A stretch of 64,000 nucleotides of DNA from positions 186,001 to 250,000 of the forward strand of contig JBMNKF010000001.1 of the NCBI GenBank assembly GCA_050952065.1. Direction: 5' to 3'. The notes beneath the pieces were generated by a model. The model ran no database searches and was not told the DNA's origin. It worked only from the letters and a program-made list of their open reading frames with translations. Shown here piece after piece: positions 62,035-64,000 of this stretch (its first letter is position 1; each line of letters opens with the position of its first letter). The translations under genes and the position numbers were made by a program. The stretch comes from JAXGZG01 sp050952065. GTDB taxonomy: Bacteria > Bacillota > Sulfobacillia > Fermentithermobacillales > Fermentithermobacillaceae.

Positions 62035-63426
62035 TCAAGGTGCGCTTCCGGAATTCAGCACCTTTAGCACACGAAACCCGCCACCGCCCATCCAGCCGAC
62101 ATCACGGGTAATGCCTCTTGGGTCTTTGCCGTCACAAACCCTCTTCATCCTTTGGATACACATGTCAAGGGGTTTCTCCAAAGCCTCAATCATGATCCAG
62201 CGCCTCTGCATTTTGTGGGCAACCGCTCCAGTTGTCCCAGAGCCTGCGAAGTAGTCAAGCACCAGCTCACCCTTCTTGCTAAAACACTCAACGATCCGCT
62301 CAAGAAGACGCTCTGGTTTCTTGCTTCGTTTCAAGGTTACTCCGCCTTCACCTGCGATTCCTGTGGCGGGGATCTCGTCGTGAGTCCACAAGTTGTTTAA
62401 GTCCGAGATCCTCACTATCCCGTCTCTTTGCAGTTGGGCCACTTCACTCAGAAAAAGGACTATCTGGCCGTTGAGGTAGTACCTGGTCCGCTTACCTTTG
62501 TACTTGCCCCTCGACTGAATGAAGTCAGCCGAATAGAGGAGATCTCGCTCAGTCATTCGAGACAAAAGCTCTTGCTGAAAGGAGCTTTCTGCTTGCTGAT
62601 TGGTTAGCCTTGTCAAGCGGGGGAAAACCGGACCTAAGCGATGCCACCATCTGTGACCCTCTGTCTCGTTGGGCATGTCAAAAGGTTCCATCTTGTACCA
62701 GTCGTGTTTAAACACAGTTGCGGGGTGTCCTCTAGAATCTATGAAAGAGTCCACAACCTCTCGCTGGGGAGAAAACGAGAGGATTCTAGAATAGGACCTG
62801 AAGGTTCTCCAAGAGAGTCTTTCTTGCTTTTGCATGGGTGGCAGATCATCTCTCATTCTGCCTTTTGAGTAGACCAGTATGTATTCTAAAGTGTCATTGA
62901 TGGGGGTTTGGCCTTGGCCGAGCAGTGTTCTGTCAGGCGCCCTCTGCCACGATATTTGGGATACCAGATTGCCGGGACCAAACAGAGTATCCAGGATCAC
63001 CCTGGCATAAGGTTGACCGATGGAATTGAGATGCACGCAGAAGATACGCCCCGGCTTTAGGAGTTCGGCAGCCACTTTGGCTCTCTCGAAGAACACGGAG
63101 AGCCACACGCCGTCCTCCAGAGCATCGCTAGAGCGACGTTGAGGGTGCCCCATTTTGAACGGGGGATCTATATATATGAGGTCAACCTTTTCGCCAAACT
63201 CAGGTAAGAGGTTTCTCATAGCGAGCAGGTTGTCTCCAAAGATAACAAGGTTGTCCCGGAGCGAAGGCTGGTGCAATTGCAGAATGGGGCTTTCGTATAC
63301 GAATTCCTGACGAAGTGTAGTTACCGGGATGTCGTCTCCTTTCACGGAGAACCACCGACCGGTTTTGGGGTCTATCAGGAAGTTCATTCCTTTTGACGGC
63401 CATGATAGAGTAACCTGTCGGGACAT
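62035..63426 (-). CDS. Site-specific DNA methyltransferase (N6-adenine/N4-cytosine, Type III Mod-like)
   Basis: This 463-residue enzyme has IDPPF (catalytic DPPY-type motif, 86-90) ahead of DYFAGSGTTG (SAM-binding FxGxG-type motif, about 392-401), the motif order of beta-class amino-methyltransferases. A target-recognition region lies between. No restriction, R or specificity subunit gene is adjacent on either side within the window, so it looks solitary. ATG start without a strong ribosome site. Recognition sequence unknown. Confidence 0.88.
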   Translation of the reverse strand: MSRQVTLSWPSKGMNFLIDPKTGRWFSVKGDDIPVTTLRQEFVYESPILQLHQPSLRDNLVIFGDNLLAMRNLLPEFGEKVDLIYIDPPFKMGHPQRRSSDALEDGVWLSVFFERAKVAAELLKPGRIFCVHLNSIGQPYARVILDTLFGPGNLVSQISWQRAPDRTLLGQGQTPINDTLEYILVYSKGRMRDDLPPMQKQERLSWRTFRSYSRILSFSPQREVVDSFIDSRGHPATVFKHDWYKMEPFDMPNETEGHRWWHRLGPVFPRLTRLTNQQAESSFQQELLSRMTERDLLYSADFIQSRGKYKGKRTRYYLNGQIVLFLSEVAQLQRDGIVRISDLNNLWTHDEIPATGIAGEGGVTLKRSKKPERLLERIVECFSKKGELVLDYFAGSGTTGAVAHKMQRRWIMIEALEKPLDMCIQRMKRVCDGKDPRGITRDVGWMGGGGFRVLKVLNSGSAP

Positions 63427-63478
63427 GAATACTGCCTCACCTTCACTGCTGGCAGGGCACGAGTGCGGTAATTTGTCT

Positions 63479-63522
63479 CCGGGACAGGACTTCTACCTCG
63501 TCTGGGTAATGTCCTGCCCCGG
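63479..63522 (-). terminator. Hairpin after hcp
   Basis: CCGGGACAGGAC and GTCCTGCCCCGG form a 12-bp stem with one mismatch and a 20-nt loop, 17 nt beyond the hcp stop. Confidence 0.5.
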
Positions 63523-63538
63523 TTGTCGAAGGTTCGGT

Positions 63539-64000
63539 TTACTTATTTCCCAGCATTTCGACCAAGTCTTTATCTGGGGTCGATGACAGGCGAAGGTCGA
63601 ATGCGTCTTGCAGTCTTTCAACCAGTCCGGGAGTAAGCCATGCCGGAAGCGTGGGCCCCAGGTAGATGCCCTTAATACCTAGGGAGAACAGGCTCATGAG
63701 GATGGCTACCGCTTTCTGCTCCATCCAGGACAAGACTAGAGTCAATGGGAGGTCGTCAACTGTACACCCAAGGGCCTCGGCCAACGCGGAGGCCACCCGA
63801 ATGGCGGATATGGCGTCGTTACATTGACCCATGTCTAGGAGACGGGGTATGCCTTCGATTTCTCCCAGGTCTAGGTCGTTGAAGCGGAATTTGCCGCAAG
63901 CGAGCGTCAAAACGATAGTGTCCTTCGGAGTGTTTCTAACGAATTCCCTGTAGTATTCCCGGGCCTTTCCAGGGGCGTCACATCCGCCGACCAAGAAGAA
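63539..64000 (-). CDS. hcp: Hydroxylamine reductase / hybrid cluster protein, C-terminal part
   Basis: The last 153 residues of a hybrid cluster protein, open at the right edge. The hybrid-cluster ligand region is seen: LVGGCDAPG, the Cys in LTLACGKFRFN, the Cys in GQCNDA and the Glu in SWMEQKAV, followed by LGIKGIYLGPTLPAWLTP. Hcp reduces hydroxylamine or nitric oxide and protects anaerobes from nitrosative stress. The N-terminal half with the second cluster is outside the window. Confidence 0.92.
   Translation of the reverse strand, partial: FFLVGGCDAPGKAREYYREFVRNTPKDTIVLTLACGKFRFNDLDLGEIEGIPRLLDMGQCNDAISAIRVASALAEALGCTVDDLPLTLVLSWMEQKAVAILMSLFSLGIKGIYLGPTLPAWLTPGLVERLQDAFDLRLSSTPDKDLVEMLGNK

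Overview
The window looks like a contig from a strictly anaerobic, peptide- and amino-acid-fermenting member of the Bacillota (Clostridia-like). It has moderate-to-high G+C, strong AGGAGG-type ribosome binding sites and frequent GTG/TTG starts. Supporting gene content includes an FMN riboswitch driving an ECF-type riboflavin transporter gene, a BirA-box in front of bioY, a HelD-type helicase, a YhaO/YhaN-like SbcCD pair, an ECF sigma/PspC/LiaF envelope operon, a BadF-type CoA-dehydratase activase and a hybrid cluster protein at the right edge. No rRNA, tRNA, CRISPR array or insertion sequence was recognised. The species cannot be named from this sequence alone.

Layout. 1-6.9 kb: the 5' end of an amidohydrolase gene, a non-coding stretch with short palindromic repeats, an Orn/Lys/Arg decarboxylase, an ABC exporter, and several small unknown genes (a Pro/Gly/Cys-rich two-domain protein, a holin-like membrane protein, a frame-disrupted gene and a Cys-rich mini-protein). 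7-12.4 kb: a DUF885 protein and a compact four-gene membrane operon of unknown function, the best candidate for an undescribed system. 12.4-22 kb: an M81 peptidase-VOC fusion, purA, an acetyltransferase, glutamate dehydrogenase, a nitroreductase, an AlaX-type editing protein and a D-aminoacylase. 22.3-25 kb: a four-gene cell-envelope stress operon. 25-34.3 kb: a large CoA-dehydratase/activase fusion with unusual domain order, the SbcCD-like pair, a HEPN-like gene overlapping it tail to tail, and an SPFH protein paired with a ribbon-helix-helix protein. 34.3-39.5 kb: an ABC transporter and two M20 amidohydrolases. 39.6-44.5 kb: a PLP-fold-like protein without an evident catalytic lysine, bioY, dppA, birA and ribU with their regulatory sites. 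44.5-51.6 kb: a Cys-cluster protein, a three-gene ABC-2 transporter, an EamA transporter, a mechanosensitive channel and sfsA. 51.6-64 kb: a LUD/DUF4438/S9-peptidase operon, an AbgB-like M20 hydrolase, a yigZ-helD-flavin oxidoreductase group, a SIMPL-domain secreted protein, a solitary DNA methyltransferase and hcp.

How the genes fit together. Many hydrolases act on peptides, D-amino-acid peptides or N-acyl/N-carbamoyl amino acids (DUF885, M81, D-aminoacylase, DppA, three M20 enzymes, S9). Together with glutamate dehydrogenase, the basic-amino-acid decarboxylase and the CoA-dehydratase activase they suggest scavenging and fermentation of peptides and modified amino acids. Uptake of biotin (BioY with BirA control) and riboflavin (RibU with FMN riboswitch control) suggests reliance on, or preference for, external vitamins. 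These pathway statements are inferences from family membership; the motifs and regulatory sites listed were read directly from the sequence.
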